Shown: positions 13,691-25,849 of the stretch, piece by piece
Layout: every line of letters begins with the position of its first letter
Position numbering within the stretch: the stretch's first letter is position 1
From: Dolomedes plantarius
Taxonomy: Eukaryota > Arthropoda > Arachnida > Araneae > Dolomedidae
Direction: 5' to 3'
Length of the DNA stretch: 64,000 nucleotides
NCBI GenBank assembly: GCA_907164885.2
Contig: OU015496.1
Location: 169,234,742-169,298,741 of the forward strand
Notes under the pieces: model-generated
Databases searched by the model: none
The model's input: only the letters and a program-made list of their open reading frames with translations
What the model was told of the DNA's origin: nothing
Translations under genes and position numbers: made by a program

Positions 13691-15099
13691 CACTGCTGGC
13701 CACTGTAAATGCAACACCCTGAAGGAAACATGCAAATAACATGAAATTTACAACATCCATTAGCGGAGGTGACATATGCAAATGATTAGAATTTCAGCGC
13801 AGACGCACATAAAGCGCGCCTGTGGCGCCACTTCAAAGCGCTATTTAAGGCTTGGAGATTTCAACGATTTCAAGTTCGGCAATTGTGTTTTTCTTGTGGT
13901 TTTTTCAAAAAAACGATCAATTATGCCTCGTCGAAAACAGCGATCATCTTTTGATCAAGTATCCGAGTTCGACAGAGGAAGGATAGTGGCCCACCGAGAT
14001 TGTGGATTAACTTTCAGGGAAATCGGTAGTCGTGTTGGACGAAACCAAACAACTGTAATGCGGATATGTGATCGTTTGATGCAGGAGGGTACGACGGACC
14101 GGCGTGTTCGATCGCATCCACCTCAGCGCACCACTTCACATGATGACAGGCAAATTGTGCGCATGGCAGTGACGGATCTCTCAGTCACATCACGAACCAT
14201 AGCACAGCACATGCAGTCTGTAACGCATCATCCAGTGTCTGCGCGTACCATTCGACGCCGTTTACAGCAGAGTGGTCTGTCCGCAAGACGTCCATTGCTT
14301 TGTCTACCCTTGACGCAAAACCACAGACGTCTCCGCCGCCAATGGTGCGATGACAGAAAGATATGGACGGCAGAATGGAATGAAATTGTCTTTACTGACG
14401 AGTCACGCTTCTGTCTGAAACACCACGATGGTCGCATTCGAGTCTGGAGACACCGTGAAGAGAGGATGCTGAACAGCTGCGTTATGCACCGCCACACTGG
14501 TCCTCCACCGGGTATTATGGTATGGGGCGGTATTGGATATCACTCTCGCACACCTCTAGTACGCATTGCCGGTACTTGAAACAGCCAGCGCTACATCTCC
14601 GAGGTGTTGGAGCCAGTTGTCCTTCCTTACCTTTAGGGCTTGCCCACAGCCATATTTCAACAGGATAATGCGCGACCACACGTGGCACGCATTGTCCAAC
14701 GGTTCTTCGTCAATCGCCAGATTGAATTGCTTCCCTGGCCGCCTCGCTCTCCGGATCTTTTGCAGATAGAAAACATTTGGTCCATGGTTGCTCTATGATT
14801 GATCCAGATTTCATCCCCAGCTGCCACAGCAGATCAACTTTGGCAACGTGTGGAAGTTGCTTGGTCTGCTGTACCCCAAGAACTCATCCAAAGTCTCTTT
14901 GAATCAATGCTGAGGCGTGTGGCAGCGGTGATCTCCAAGAATGGCGGCTACTCTGGCTACTGATTTTGGCAGGAACCACACTTCACAGAAGTCTATAAAT
15001 TTAATCATTTGATACTTGGTCAACATGTTATCTACAAAATAAATTTTGGTGTGATATCTCTTGTCTTTCTTGGTGTTGCAATTTGGGTGGCCAGCAGTG
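13691..15099 (+). mobile_element. Tc1-type element (DD34E)
   Basis: Inverted repeats start CACTGCTGGCCAC at both ends, with TA at 13689-13690 and 15100-15101. A second shared block TTGCAACACC lies inside the ends (as ATGCAACACC on the left). The length is 1409 bp, within the Tc1 range. Confidence 0.92.
13923..14963 (+). pseudogene. Tc1 transposase (DD34E), three in-frame stops
   Basis: The frame from ATG 13923 (MPRRKQRSSFDQVSEFDRGR) to TGA 14963 is 347 codons with no frameshift. It is broken by in-frame stops after VRIAGT (TGA), after PYL (TAG) and after WSMVAL (TGA). Two helix-turn-helix motifs occupy roughly the first 110 residues. The catalytic set is FTDES, FQQDNARPH and QIENIW, with 34 residues between the second Asp and the Glu. 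The protein ends with SKNGGYSGY, the typical Tc1 terminus. All three acidic residues survive. Confidence 0.92.
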
Positions 15100-15101
15100 T
15101 A

Positions 15102-15641
15102 TATTCTCAAAGTATTCGAGCAGGTTCTGCATAAAAGGTAATGCAAAAATATTTATAGCAGGTTAACTTTGATCATAGGGTACCTAATGAAATGTCGTCA
15201 TGATCATGATAATTCGAGGTATAAGAGGTATCAGCAATTTTTTCTTAAAAAAAAGCAATCCAAAGTCAGCTACGTCTTACATTTGTATTCCATAAAACAT
15301 AAATTAAATGCAGCTGGAATTCGTCAAATAGTTTGGTACGTATAGAAAATTATATTTTTCCCCCATACTAAGAAAATGTAGCGCTCAAAAGACTTCTTTT
15401 TCCCATATTCTGCGAACCAAATATATGCGAAACTATCTCTCTCTCTCGCACGTACATGTAAACATACTAGGGATGGGCCTCCGTGGCTGCTTACAGTATT
15501 CCCCCCGCCGTTGGCGGGGATCACTCTTCTTTCTATTTATATATATTTATAGCATATAAAAAAAATGTAAGATTAGCTAGACAATTAAGCGTTGAATAAA
15601 AAAGTAATGGAAAAACGTATCTCTAAAACGTTAATTTCAGC

Positions 15642-15642
<1 letters not shown>
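15102..15642. other. intron sequence, nothing recognised
   Basis: AT-rich, with a small GC hairpin CCCCGCC-GTT-GGCGGGG at 15503-15519 of unknown meaning. Confidence 0.4.

Positions 15643-15679
<37 letters not shown>
15643..15679. repeat. (TA)n microsatellite
   Basis: TA run immediately upstream of the DD36E element. Confidence 0.95.
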
Positions 15680-15682
<3 letters not shown>

Positions 15683-16891
15683 TCAAGAGCCAAAACATTA
15701 TGACCACCCCTACATTTTGCAATGAATTCGCCTGGATGACGTGGAAGGCACGTGATCAGGTGGAAGTGGTATTTAACTGCTGCTGGAGAGTCTGAAGAAT
15801 CATTCTTTCACTTACTTCTATGTGTGATTGGAAAGGCTGCGGATCTAAGCGACTTTGATAGAGGGCAGATTGTAATGGCTCGAAGGCTCGGAACAAGTAT
15901 TTCCGAAACTGCAGGACTCGTGGGTTGTTCGCGACCTACAGTTGTTAGTACTTATGCAAAGTGCATGAATGACGGTGAAACCAGCAGTAGACGACATGGT
16001 GTTGGACGTCCACACGCTATCAAAGAAAAATATTGTCGGAGACTGTCTCGCATGGTGAAGCAAAACCGGAGCCAGACAGTGGCTCAGCTGACAGCCCAAT
16101 ACAATGCAGGGCCAAGTAGAATAGTATCGCAGCACACTGTTCAGCGGACACTGTTGGATATGGGGTTACGCAGCAAACGTCCCACTCATGTGCCTTTGCT
16201 GACCAAGCGCCTTCGCCAACTGCGCCTGCGCTGGGCCCGGGAACATCGCGACTGGTCCATGGATCAGTGGGAGAGAATTGCCTGGTCAGATGAATCACGG
16301 TTTGCCATTCATAACGTCGATGGCCGTGTCAGGATACGCCGTCTTCCAGGCGAACTGTTGCTCCCTCAATGTACAGTAGGTCATACACAGGCCGGTGGTG
16401 GCGGTATTATGCTTTGGGGGACGTTTTCTTGGGTGTCTCTAGGACCCGTGGTTGTGGTAGAGCAGACCATGAATGCTACAGGATATCTGAACATCATTGC
16501 GGACCAGTTGCACCCTTACATGGCCTCTGTTTTTCCAGCTAGAAATGGAATGTTCCAACAGGACAACGCCCCGTGTCACAAGGCTAAAATTGTGTTGGAG
16601 TGGTTCCAGGAACATGATGCTGAATTCCAGTTAATGTCCTGACCGCGTAACTCACCGGATCTCAATCCGATAGAACACATTTGGGATGTCATGGGACGGC
16701 AACTCAGAGTTCAAAGACCACCAATTCTCAATATCTCGGATTTGCGTGACCGTTGCTTAAACATCTGGTACAATCTGTCTCCGGCCATCTACCAAGGACT
16801 TGTGGCATCCATGCCAAGGCGAGTTCAAGTCGCGCCAAAGGTGGGCCAACTCGTTATTGACAGGTGGTCATAATGTTTTGGCTCTTGAGTG
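15680..16891 (+). mobile_element. Tc1/mariner element, DD36E type, copy 2
   Basis: Same family as 27-1238, opposite orientation, identical length of 1212 bp and the same CACTCAAGAGCC termini. It is flanked by TA at 15678-15679 and 16892-16893. Its right end lies exactly 6 bp (TATATA) from the DD41D element at 16898. Confidence 0.93.
15827..16873 (+). pseudogene. DD36E transposase, start codon lost and one nonsense codon
   Basis: This copy aligns codon for codon with the one at 45-1091 (349 codons). The start ATG has become ATT (15827). The Trp codon just after LMS has become TGA (16640-16642), between the second Asp (QQDNAPCH) and the Glu (NPIEHIWDVM). The lesions differ from the TAG in copy 1, so the two copies decayed independently after sharing an intact ancestor. 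All three catalytic acidic residues remain. Confidence 0.92.
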
Positions 16892-16897
16892 TATATA

Positions 16898-18193
16898 CAG
16901 AGGCTGTTCGTTCATTTTTAGACGATTTTGGTAAGCGGTAATAAAAAATGGTTTGCTGCAAAAGAAATAATTGCAATTGTACTATGTTTTTAAAAGTCAA
17001 AATTATTGTCTGCGGCTTGAAAGTTTTGTTTTTATTCAAAATGGCGTTTTTAACAAAGCAGTGGTTCGAAGGCTACATTTATGCTCTTTCCGAAGAGAAA
17101 TATGCATACTCCGTTATCCAAAAACGATGTGAGAGTCATTGATTTGTGATATCTAAAGCGTCGATAGGTAATATAGTCAACAAGAAAGGAAAACAACGTC
17201 AAATTGGAGCCTCAAGTGGGACAAAAATTCCAAACAAGTATCCAGAGGAAAAAACGGACATCTTCGACTATTGCAAAGGTACGTTGTTTAATGTTAAAAG
17301 AAAATCTCTCTAGTCAAAGGACAGTTGCAAAATCATTAAAATGATCGGTGTCTACTGTAAACAAAATAATAAACGTTGATTTAAATCTTAAGAAAGCGAA
17401 AAAACGCAATGTGCATCGTCTTCTTCCAAATCATATCGCTGAACGCAGGACACGCTGCAGAATTCTATATGAGAAACACTTATCCAAAGAAAAATGGAAA
17501 ACAATTGTCACAATAGATGAATCATGGGTGTATTTAAAGGATTGCAAGAAAAAAAGAGCCATTTATTATCATAAAAGGGGAAAAAAAATTTAAGTACATG
17601 GTTCAAAGAATCGAAAGAAAGTTTTTCTAAGGGATTCATGATTGTTGCTGTTTTTTCTTATAATGGCAAGTTAAAAATAAAGAGAGTGGAAAAAATGTCA
17701 AGATTAACTCTAAATACTATCAGGAACATATTTTATCGAAAATTTGTCTGAATGAAATACCATCGCTTTACCCACAGTGCCATCAATCTGTGAGTATCCA
17801 TCAGGACAAAACTAGCAGTCACACATCAAAATCCACTGTAAATTTCCTAACAGAAATGGAACGAAAAACTGGTATCAAGGCCATACCCTTCACTGATATC
17901 CCTACTAAATCTCCCGATGTATCACCTATGGATTTTTGTGCTTTCGGACTTTTAAAATCTGCATTATCCAAACGTCGTCCCAAAACCCTTACAGGACTCT
18001 GGAAAGCTGTTCAGGAGGAATGGGATAGAATACCTCTTCTGACACTTCAAAAGGCATTATTATCCTGGAAATTGCGGTGTCGAAAGATAGTTCAGAATAA
18101 GGGATGTCAAATAAAACATTTAAAACACAAGAATTTTATGTAATTTAGTTTTGTGAATACAATATACGTCGTCTAAAAAATGTGTGAACAGCC

Positions 18194-18197
<4 letters not shown>
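16898..18197 (+). mobile_element. mariner-like element, DD41D type
   Basis: The inverted ends share CAGAGGCTGTTC and then, after a few differing bases, TTTTTAGACGA. The TA on the left belongs to the TATATA spacer; TA 18198-18199 is on the right. It is 1300 bp long. The terminus matches positions 1-20 of the window exactly. Confidence 0.88.
17041..18143 (+). pseudogene. DD41D mariner-like transposase, frameshifted
   Basis: ATG 17041 begins MAFLTKQWFEGYIYALSEEK and the frame breaks at 17142. The middle appears at 17348-17593 (IVTIDESWVYLKD gives the first Asp) and the end at 17790-18143 (VSIHQDKTSSH for the second Asp, SPMDFCAFG for the third). The 41 residues between the second and third Asp place it in the DD41D (rosa-like) group. 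At least two frameshifts separate the pieces. Confidence 0.85.

Positions 18198-18237
<40 letters not shown>
18198..18237. repeat. (TA)n microsatellite
   Basis: TA run directly downstream of the DD41D element. Confidence 0.95.
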
Positions 18238-18238
<1 letters not shown>

Positions 18239-19129
18239 TGTAAATTTATTATGCAAATTATTTTTTTAATTAATTTAGCCTAACAGAAAACACGGTTTTA
18301 ACCACCTTTGGCGTAAAAAAATAATATGGAATAAATTTTAAATACAGAATAAAATAAATAATACAGAAAAGTAGAAATTAGAAAGTATATTTTCCTTCGA
18401 AATTAGACAATTTAGTGCTTAATAAACGAAATGACTAAGCTACATCATATACGAAAAATCTTTTCAATTTTCTTGTACCTGTGGATAATAATTTTTTTTT
18501 TAGTGCAAAGTGTTTTACATATAATGTATATCTCTGGGCAAAGTTTTGGGTTTTTGTAAGTAATACAACACAAAATCAACTTGCAAAGTCATGGTAGTCT
18601 TGATCATTGTCTAGCGAGAGTAGTCTCTTTACAGACCATTAAAGCCCTTTACTGGCATAACTGCTTTAGGGGTATTTCGATTAAATAGGCCGTTATGTTC
18701 TAGTACTCCGTACATCACAGAGGATAAATGTATGACCAGAGTCACCAGAGCCCAATTTAGAAAATTCTCGACTATAGCCACAATTCGGAATCGGGGCCCC
18801 CTAACACTGATGTGTACGTAAAATTTCCAAAATTGACACACAAAAAAAAAAATAATCATGAATCACTGTGAAAGTACCATTTTACCAAGAATTGGCTATT
18901 TGAAGCGTAGAAGCCTAGAACATTATCAAATAAAAAAAAGCAATACAACATATTAATTTCATCATTAAAACACTAATACAATACAACCAGAAAAACTTAT
19001 TAATCCCTTATATGCACTATAACTATACATATTATGAACCTTTAAATGAAATTTGAAAGGATATATAAAAAAATTGCTATTAAAAAAGGTAAAATTTAAA
19101 AAAAAATTGAATTGGGATTTTTTTCTTTT
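18238..19129. other. intron sequence, nothing firmly recognised
   Basis: AT-rich sequence. GGGGCCCCCTAACA at about 18794 may belong to the hAT-like repeat whose end lies near 19215. Confidence 0.35.
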
Positions 19130-19215
19130 AGAATAAAAATTTTGGGGGCCCCCCAACATTCGGGGGCCCCTAGGCCCGGGACTACTGGGCCTAATGGAAA
19201 ATCAGGGCCTGAGAG
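19130..19215 (-). mobile_element. hAT-like terminus
   Basis: On the minus strand the sequence reads CAGGCCCTGATTTTCCATTA, then GGCCC/GGGGCCCC blocks, a style common at ends of non-autonomous hAT repeats in animals. The opposite end was not located with confidence. Confidence 0.35.
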
Positions 19216-19392
19216 TCACCATCAGTTTGAATTCAAAGTATAAAGTAGCTCCCCTTTCGGGTACATTCCTTTTCTCATATATTCCCCTCCCATGCCGTAC
19301 CCAAAAGTCTGTTAACGGAGAGAAAGTAGTTAAACAAGAAATGAACGACCACTTGGTGCATGGGGTTTGCTCAGCAAGTTTTGACCACTCAC

Positions 19393-19489
19393 CTCTTCTG
19401 TCGGAGTGTTTCAAAGTAGAATTTCGTTCTGCAGTCGCCGCTACGGCCAGCATGAAAACCAAACACAAGACGTAGCTCCATAGACCCAT
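19393..19489 (-). CDS. CLIP-type serine protease A, signal-peptide exon (coding exon 1)
   Basis: A minus-strand exon with acceptor TTGATTCCAG at 19496 and six untranslated bases (GATCAG), then ATG at 19489. It encodes MGLWSYVLCLVFMLAVAATA, a textbook signal peptide with hydrophobic core and small residues at the likely cleavage site (after Ala20). ERNSTLKHSDRR follows. The exon ends in phase 1 at AGAAGAG/GTGAGT, which matches the phase-1 entry of the CLIP exon at 13359. The UTR bases before the ATG show that a leader exon lies further upstream. The role is secretion of the zymogen. The evidence is the splice grammar and phase match plus peptide character, since the mature part is short. Confidence 0.85.
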
Positions 19490-19495
19490 CTGATC

Positions 19496-19888
19496 CTGGA
19501 ATCAAATAAAAATGCCAGCGTGTTATATGCGTGTTGTTCCATTTCTCTTCCTTTCCCGAAACCAGCAGAGGTTTTCCCCTAGGAAAAAAGGGGTAGACCT
19601 CATTGTATCGCATGCGGTCAGTAGAGAAAGTGCGCGTGCCTCAGCCACATAACGTTCGAAATCGGGGCCGTGTGTGCCCTTAAATCATTCCACAATGGAC
19701 GTTGGGAGAAAGTCCCAGTTACTATTGCTCACACGATTTGAAAGGTATGTATGTGGGTTTGGGGCTTAGATTATTCATGTTTAGTTTGTTACACTTCCGG
19801 GGGATAAAGTTTGCAATTAAAATTTCCCTGATGGGAGATCGTGTACTATCTGACCTCCCAGAATTCATCGCCCGTATTTATACATACA
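19496..19888. other. upstream flank of signal-peptide exon, nothing recognised
   Basis: Intron sequence of somewhat higher GC. No further exon was seen. Confidence 0.4.
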
Positions 19889-20369
19889 CTAGCGGCCCGT
19901 CCCGACTTTGTCCGGGTTGAACAAAATATTATACCAATAAATTTCCAGTTGATAGCCAATAAATCGTAAATCTTTTTTTACCTTAATAATAACCGAAATA
20001 ATAACTTAAATTGATTTTACGTTAGTTAATAATTAAAATAAATTTTTTTAAAGAAAAAAGGCGTGCCGGAGAGCGGCTAGGTTCGAACCTCTAGCGTCAA
20101 AACAGAAGCCCACCGCGATAGCACCACGATAAGGATCGTTGAAATCTTCGGAACAAAACGGGGTAGAAGACAGTAGCGGAAACAATGGAGATTGTTAGGA
20201 TTAAGCCCCTAACTTTATTTCTACTGATCAGATATACATAATATATAGCCTATGTCCATCTGGAATAATGTACCTTTCAAACAGTGAAAGAATTTTTCAA
20301 ATAGGTACAGTGGTTCTGAAGATTACCCTCCACGTACAAAATCGCTCTCTCTTTATATATAAGTATAGA
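19889..20369 (-). mobile_element. short non-autonomous Helitron
   Basis: Read on the minus strand it begins TCTATACTTATATATAAAG after an A. It ends CGGGACGGGCCGCTAG before a T, with a CCGGACAAAGTCGG stem-loop just inside. This is the full set of Helitron end signals. It is 481 bp and non-coding. Confidence 0.8.
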
Positions 20370-21390
20370 TTATAACATACACTCAAGAGAATTTTACTAG
20401 CAAAGCCTTAAAAGATGTAAGATACGCAACCTTGTAATTTAAGAGGCTTAGTTACCAAATCTTATACATATAACTTTAAACAAATGACTAATTTTGGTCA
20501 AATTTTGCAATTTTTTTTTTTTAATTTCAAGACCATATATTTAGCAGCCAGGTGCAACTTTCCCAAACGACAAAAATCTCCAAAAGCACACATTTTTATT
20601 TTTGACTCAACACAAACTAAGACCTTTAAGTATTAAATAACAGATACTGTTTGTTTCTGCAAAGATTACAAAAGCCAGGTACAATATTTTTACGCTATAA
20701 TCCGAACATAAGCTGCTTGCATCTGTAGTTAGAGTATATTTGTCTTATAGTACAATTTTTCATCATTTGTCAACTTTAAAAGGATATAGCTAATTTTAAT
20801 TCCAAGGATTCTACATAGTTTTTTAAGTCTTCTTTGTTTTATTTTAATTACTTCGCCTTCAAGATTTTACTTTTAAAGCAAAAATTGCGAAAATATTTTT
20901 TTTAAGTAAAAACTTTCCAGAAAAAAAATCTGTTGTTAAGAGGATTAAAAATTTAATTACTAATTTTTTTTTAAATTCTGAAGACAAGTAAGTGATATAG
21001 AAACTTTCCTCTGCGCTAGAGGCGAAAAAATACACAAATAGAATAATGTCATGCAGATATATCAAAAACTAAAGATGCATGACAATTTAATTTTTTTTTC
21101 TTTTCAAATTCTTATAGCATTGCTTATGGAAAAAAAATTTTAATAAATTGAAAGAAAAAAGTCAAATTGTCTGCCCCTTGCTCCTTTAATAGTTCAAACT
21201 GTAACTCTGCGAATTTTTGCTTCATGTCATAAACTTAGGAATGCACGGAAATTTCATTCTATATATATAATATATATATATATATGAAATAAATTTCAAA
21301 CCTTTTCATTATTAACACGCCTTTTCCAAATTCTTACATCCTATTACAATTACCCCTCAAATCCAACCAAAATAATCTAGTAGTTTTTAC
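20370..21390. other. intron sequence, nothing recognised
   Basis: AT-rich and unique-looking, with a TA run at about 21260-21285. Confidence 0.4.
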
Positions 21391-21399
21391 CCTAACGCC

Positions 21400-21770
21400 A
21401 CGTGCGGATAGCCTTATATAAGCGTTATATAACGGACATGTTCTAGAAGCCTGGCGAGATCATCATTCGATATGACGCGACATAATCATGTGTCCGTTTC
21501 TAACCAATTAGAAGTTTAATAAACCCGTACGCGGGCGAGAAATTTCGCGCGTCTGTAGCCTTTGGTGTGTCTGCTCTCAACGAGTAAACATGTAAGTTCG
21601 TTGCTGTCAAAATTTGCGGGTGGGGCCCGGTCCCCTTCCCCGTCCCCGGCCAGCGTCGCGCTATGTGTTCGAACAAATCTCATTGATGTCCCCGGAAGCT
21701 ACTGAAAATAAAGATTCATCGAACTGAAAGCGCCTCTTCCTTGATCCGGTCTATTTATTTTTCCTCTCCA
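21400..21770 (+). mobile_element. LTR-like sequence (possible solo LTR)
   Basis: A GC-richer block contains TATATAA boxes near 21415-21435, a body with TTCGCGCG, a GTCCCC-rich stretch and AATAAA at about 21705, followed by a pyrimidine-rich tail. The order promoter, leader, polyadenylation signal fits an LTR. No flanking retrotransposon genes or clear TG/CA ends were established. Confidence 0.35.
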
Positions 21771-21862
21771 TATGCCTTCCTACCTTGTGCCATGACTACC
21801 GAACTGTGTGGAATATCACGAGTTCCCTAAACAGATGTTCCATCGCAACCGATTCATTATAT

Positions 21863-21868
<6 letters not shown>

Positions 21869-21938
<70 letters not shown>
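21869..21938. repeat. (TA)n microsatellite
   Basis: Long pure TA run near the mariner left end. Confidence 0.95.
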
Positions 21939-21941
<3 letters not shown>

Positions 21942-21955
21942 GACACACATACATA

Positions 21956-23249
21956 CTACATGGGGTGAAAAGTTCCGGAACTAGCAATGAAAAAAAACAT
22001 TTTTTTGTCAAAAATCAATTTTATCCTTCAACATAGTTTCCTTCAAGAGCGATACACTTATTTCAACGGTCCTCTAACATTTGAATACCTTTCATATGGT
22101 ACGATTTGTCAAGGGCTTCAAAATGCACATCCGTTTCGCATTTGACATCCTCATTTGATGAAAATCTCTTCCCCTGAAGCCATCTGTTCAAGTTAGGAAA
22201 CAAATAATAATCACTGGGGGTCAGATCTGCAGAATACGGGGGATGGTGGAGCAATTCGTATTTAAATTTATTCAATTTTACCATCGCTTTCACTGATGTG
22301 TGAGCCGGTGAATTGTCTCGGTGAAACAGCACTTTTTTTTTCACCATGTGCGGTCTTTTTTTTCTTGACATCGTCCTTCAAGCGGTCCAATAATGCTGCT
22401 TAATACTCTCCTGTGATTGTTTTACTTTCTCAAGATAGTCGAGGAATATTGTGCCACGTGCATCCCCAAAAATACTGGCCAAGACCTTTCCAGCCAATTG
22501 TTGCGTCTTTGGTCGATATTGTCGTTTTTTGCGAGCTTCCAACCACCCTGCAGACTACCTTTTTGATTCAAGTGTGCAGTAATGGATCCATGTTTCATCC
22601 TTTGTTACGAATCGGCGGAAAAACCCGTTTGGATTACGCTTTTAGAGCCAAAGTGCGCTCTGAATTATCGGCACGTTGCTGTTTTTGGTCAATTGTTAGA
22701 AAACGCGGCACCCATCTCGCACAAAGCTTTTTCATATTTAAATGTTCATGCAAAATATGTCTCACCCATTCTGTTGAGATCTTTACTATGTCAGCTATTT
22801 CCCTTACTTTCACTTTGCGGTCTTCCAACACAATACGGTGGACTTTTTTGATATTCTGTGATGGGGTTGTTGCCTCAAATGGACGTCCAGAACGTGAGAC
22901 ATCATCGGTGTTCGTACGACCATTTTTAAACTCGCTAAACCATCGACAAATGGTTGTTTTCGACTGATCAGATGTGCTGTAATGTTTTTCGAGCCATTCT
23001 TGGGTTTGGACGGTATTTTTTTCATCAAAAAGCAATGTTTAATTAAGACGCGAAATTCTTTTTGATCCTTTGTTTACACAAAATCAAAAGTAGCTTTACT
23101 TACACGACTGCAACTCGTAAATAAATGGCAGACATGTCATGAAACTTTGATAGCAGTCTTTTGGAGGTTAGTACTAATAGAATATTATATGGAAATTTGA
23201 TTGCGGATGCCATTTAGTAGCGAATCTCCGGACTTTTCACCCCATGTAG
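21956..23249 (-). mobile_element. mariner element (DD34D)
   Basis: Inverted repeats start CTACATGGGGTGAAAAG at both ends, with TA at 21954-21955 and 23250-23251. The length is 1294 bp, typical for mariner. Confidence 0.93.
22021..23035 (-). pseudogene. mariner transposase (DD34D), frameshifted
   Basis: The frame starts MLFDEKNTVQTQEWLEKHYS at 23035, the usual mariner N-terminal DNA-binding region (WFSEFKNGRTNTDD). It shifts near 22634, just before FVTKDETWIHY, which holds the first Asp. A later segment gives FHRDNSPAHTS and TPSDYYLFPNL with 34 residues between the Asp residues. The last motif reads MLEDR-stop-NKCIALEGNYVEG (a TGA replacing Trp). Several lesions make it inactive, though the full domain order is visible. 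Confidence 0.9.
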
Positions 23250-23251
23250 TA

Positions 23252-24060
23252 CGTAATATATGTCTGCGTGTATGGGTGGGTATTTAAAAGGAACAAATCG
23301 TTTATTAGAAGTGACACACGCTTAAAAAGACCAATCAAACTCTTTATCTTTTTAACTGTTTTAAGATTATTCCTTATTTTAGATGTCAAGAAGTTTTTCT
23401 AGATAACTGGCCATAAAATTTAGGCAATGCTCAAAGTTCTCATCGCTGAAGTTCGAATTAATTTTCTTTAAAACTAAATATTTATAACGGTAAATATTCC
23501 CAGAGATACAATAGTTATAACATTCGTTCTCAAAGTTTAAGGACATTTTCCAATACCTTAATAGAACCCGATTTATATGTAAAAATAGCTCTTTTGTCAC
23601 TCACACGGAAGTGTATTCAGGTCTAAAAGGCCCGCTTTCCTAAAACTCCTTTCACAACATATCTCATATATAAAATCTTAAGACTGAATGTAAATGAGAT
23701 CACTTTTCTGCTATTTAAGGAAAAATTCTATGGGTAAAAAACTTTATTTTCAAAATACAGTTTCGTACCGCTAATGGATTCCAATAGACAACAGACAATT
23801 AAACCTAATTCAAGGGAAAAGTTTAACGAAAAGCAACAGGACATTAAGTACAATTTGAACTTTTAACATTTGAATTACTCCCAAAGGAATTTCCTTAACT
23901 CTCGCTAAAGGGCGTTATTCGCCAACTACCTCTCGTAATGACTCACTGTATAGTCTTTATCAGGCTTCCAGCTCACATGCATCTTAGCTATTGGCGAGAA
24001 GACGAGTACAGGTAATATCTAACACGGATTATTATATTATTATATTTTTTTTGTTTAAAG
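23252..24060. other. intron sequence, nothing recognised
   Basis: AT-rich sequence without identifiable repeats or coding signals. Confidence 0.4.
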
Positions 24061-24350
24061 AGGGGGCTAGACGTTAAACTGGCGGGGAGAAAAGGAGAAA
24101 ATATTTTTCAAGGTTCACTTTTTTTGCAGAAAGAAGGCTAGATGTTAAATTTCCGGGGGAAAAGTCGAGAAAATATCTTATACAAATTATTTTTTTAAGA
24201 AGAAGGGTAGACGTTGAATTGAACAAAATGTAGGGGGAATAGATCTTTAATTTTCTTTTAAAGAACTGATAGACGCTAGAAAGGAGAAAAAAGAAAAAAT
24301 AATTTTTCCAATTTTTTCCCCAAAAAAGAACTCGTAGACGCTAGAAATAC
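24060..24350. repeat. degenerate ~66-bp tandem repeat, five units
   Basis: The motif TAGACG(T/C)T followed by a purine-rich AGGAGAAAA stretch and a T-rich tract recurs with starts near 24067, 24138, 24207, 24268 and 24334, about 61-71 bp apart. Confidence 0.6.
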
Positions 24351-25849
24351 AAAATTCTTTTTCATTGACATTTTATTTCATTTTATTGTTTAATAAAGAG
24401 GTAGGTACTATACTCACAAAAAGTATAAAAATGATAATATTCTGCATGGTTTTTACAAAGATGAAGGGGTATAGAATATAGTGTCTTACCTGCCCTGCCT
24501 GGCCTATGCATCCATCTCCAATCTGCATCATCGCTCTCCCCTATTCTTTAAAAACTAAGCCTAACGCCTCGTTGTCACTAACCTCACACTACTTAGGAAT
24601 TCTCTATCATCGAGATTCAATTCAATAAAACTACAATATACTTGCAGGCCGTGAATATATCGTATCATTCCTACTCCCATCATGTTTCATTCAACATCTT
24701 TTCATGTTTTGTCTACTACTTGATACTATTTGATATGTTTTGCACTTGGACCTGAGAACCCTCAGGAATATTTTCCTATGTAAGTTGCTATCCAATATTA
24801 ATTTGAATTCTTCCATTCACGTTATTATCATGTTATAAATACATTTGTACCTAACTGAATATGTTCTATATAATGGCATAAAGCTAATAACTAAAAAAAA
24901 TATTTAACTAATAATTACTTTTAATTAATAATTGTTTGTTAATTATAATAGTTTAAATATGCCTATGGTTTAGGCAATTTTTAATGCTTTCTAGATTTAA
25001 CTTTAACTTTAACTTTAAACATTGTGGGCGTGTCAATGTGATCCCGGATAATGGAATATCCCGCTTATTAGAATAATTTTTGGTGGCAAATTGGCTATTC
25101 CATTAAGCGGGCTCGTATGTATCTAGTTTCTTCCCGTGTATTTCAGTTCGAACTAAACACAGATGAACTTTGAAAGGTAGAAAATAAAATTATGTATAAC
25201 ATATACAAAAAGCTAAAATAAATATTATGCAACAAGCAGTGTTATATGAGGCACACAAAAAGCAATGTATTTATTCAGTTATGCTTGACCCATCCGAGCG
25301 GATGTATACGCTGTTCTAAACACAAAAAAAAATCTTCCTCGTCATAACCCCGTTTTTAGGATAAGTAATGCATTCGTGCTTCGTATTTAATACTCTGCAT
25401 GGAAATAATCGGCCTAATAAGTGTTGTCTTGTAGGATTACTGGAATCGAAGACTGTGGATTTAACACGTACTCTGTTAACTGTTAACGAACTTTTGAACG
25501 TTATGTAATGACAACCTAAAAGTGATAAGGCTATGTAAAAGATGGAATCTAGAATAAATATGGATATGTCTATCCAGAAAACAAAAATCCCTGCTTCTGT
25601 TAAACATCTAAAGGATTATTATTTTCTTTTTAAAAATTGCGACCGATATTTGTTACATATAATATAAATGCTTTTGGGGTGGAAAAATATCTATCTTCAC
25701 AAGATCAGCAGTAAAAACATTAAAATTTAAAAAAAACATATAACTAAAAGCAACTTATTTTAATAAGGGAAATAAACTATAAACCCTAGTCGTTAAGCTT
25801 ATAGGAGTTGGTAAAATGTAGCTTTCACTTTATTTTTCAAGTGCACCAG
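24351..25849. other. intron sequence, little recognised
   Basis: AT-rich. At 25040-25120 two blocks, ATTCCATTAAGCGGG and the reverse of ATGGAATATCCCGC, form an inverted pair that may be transposon-end debris. Confidence 0.35.
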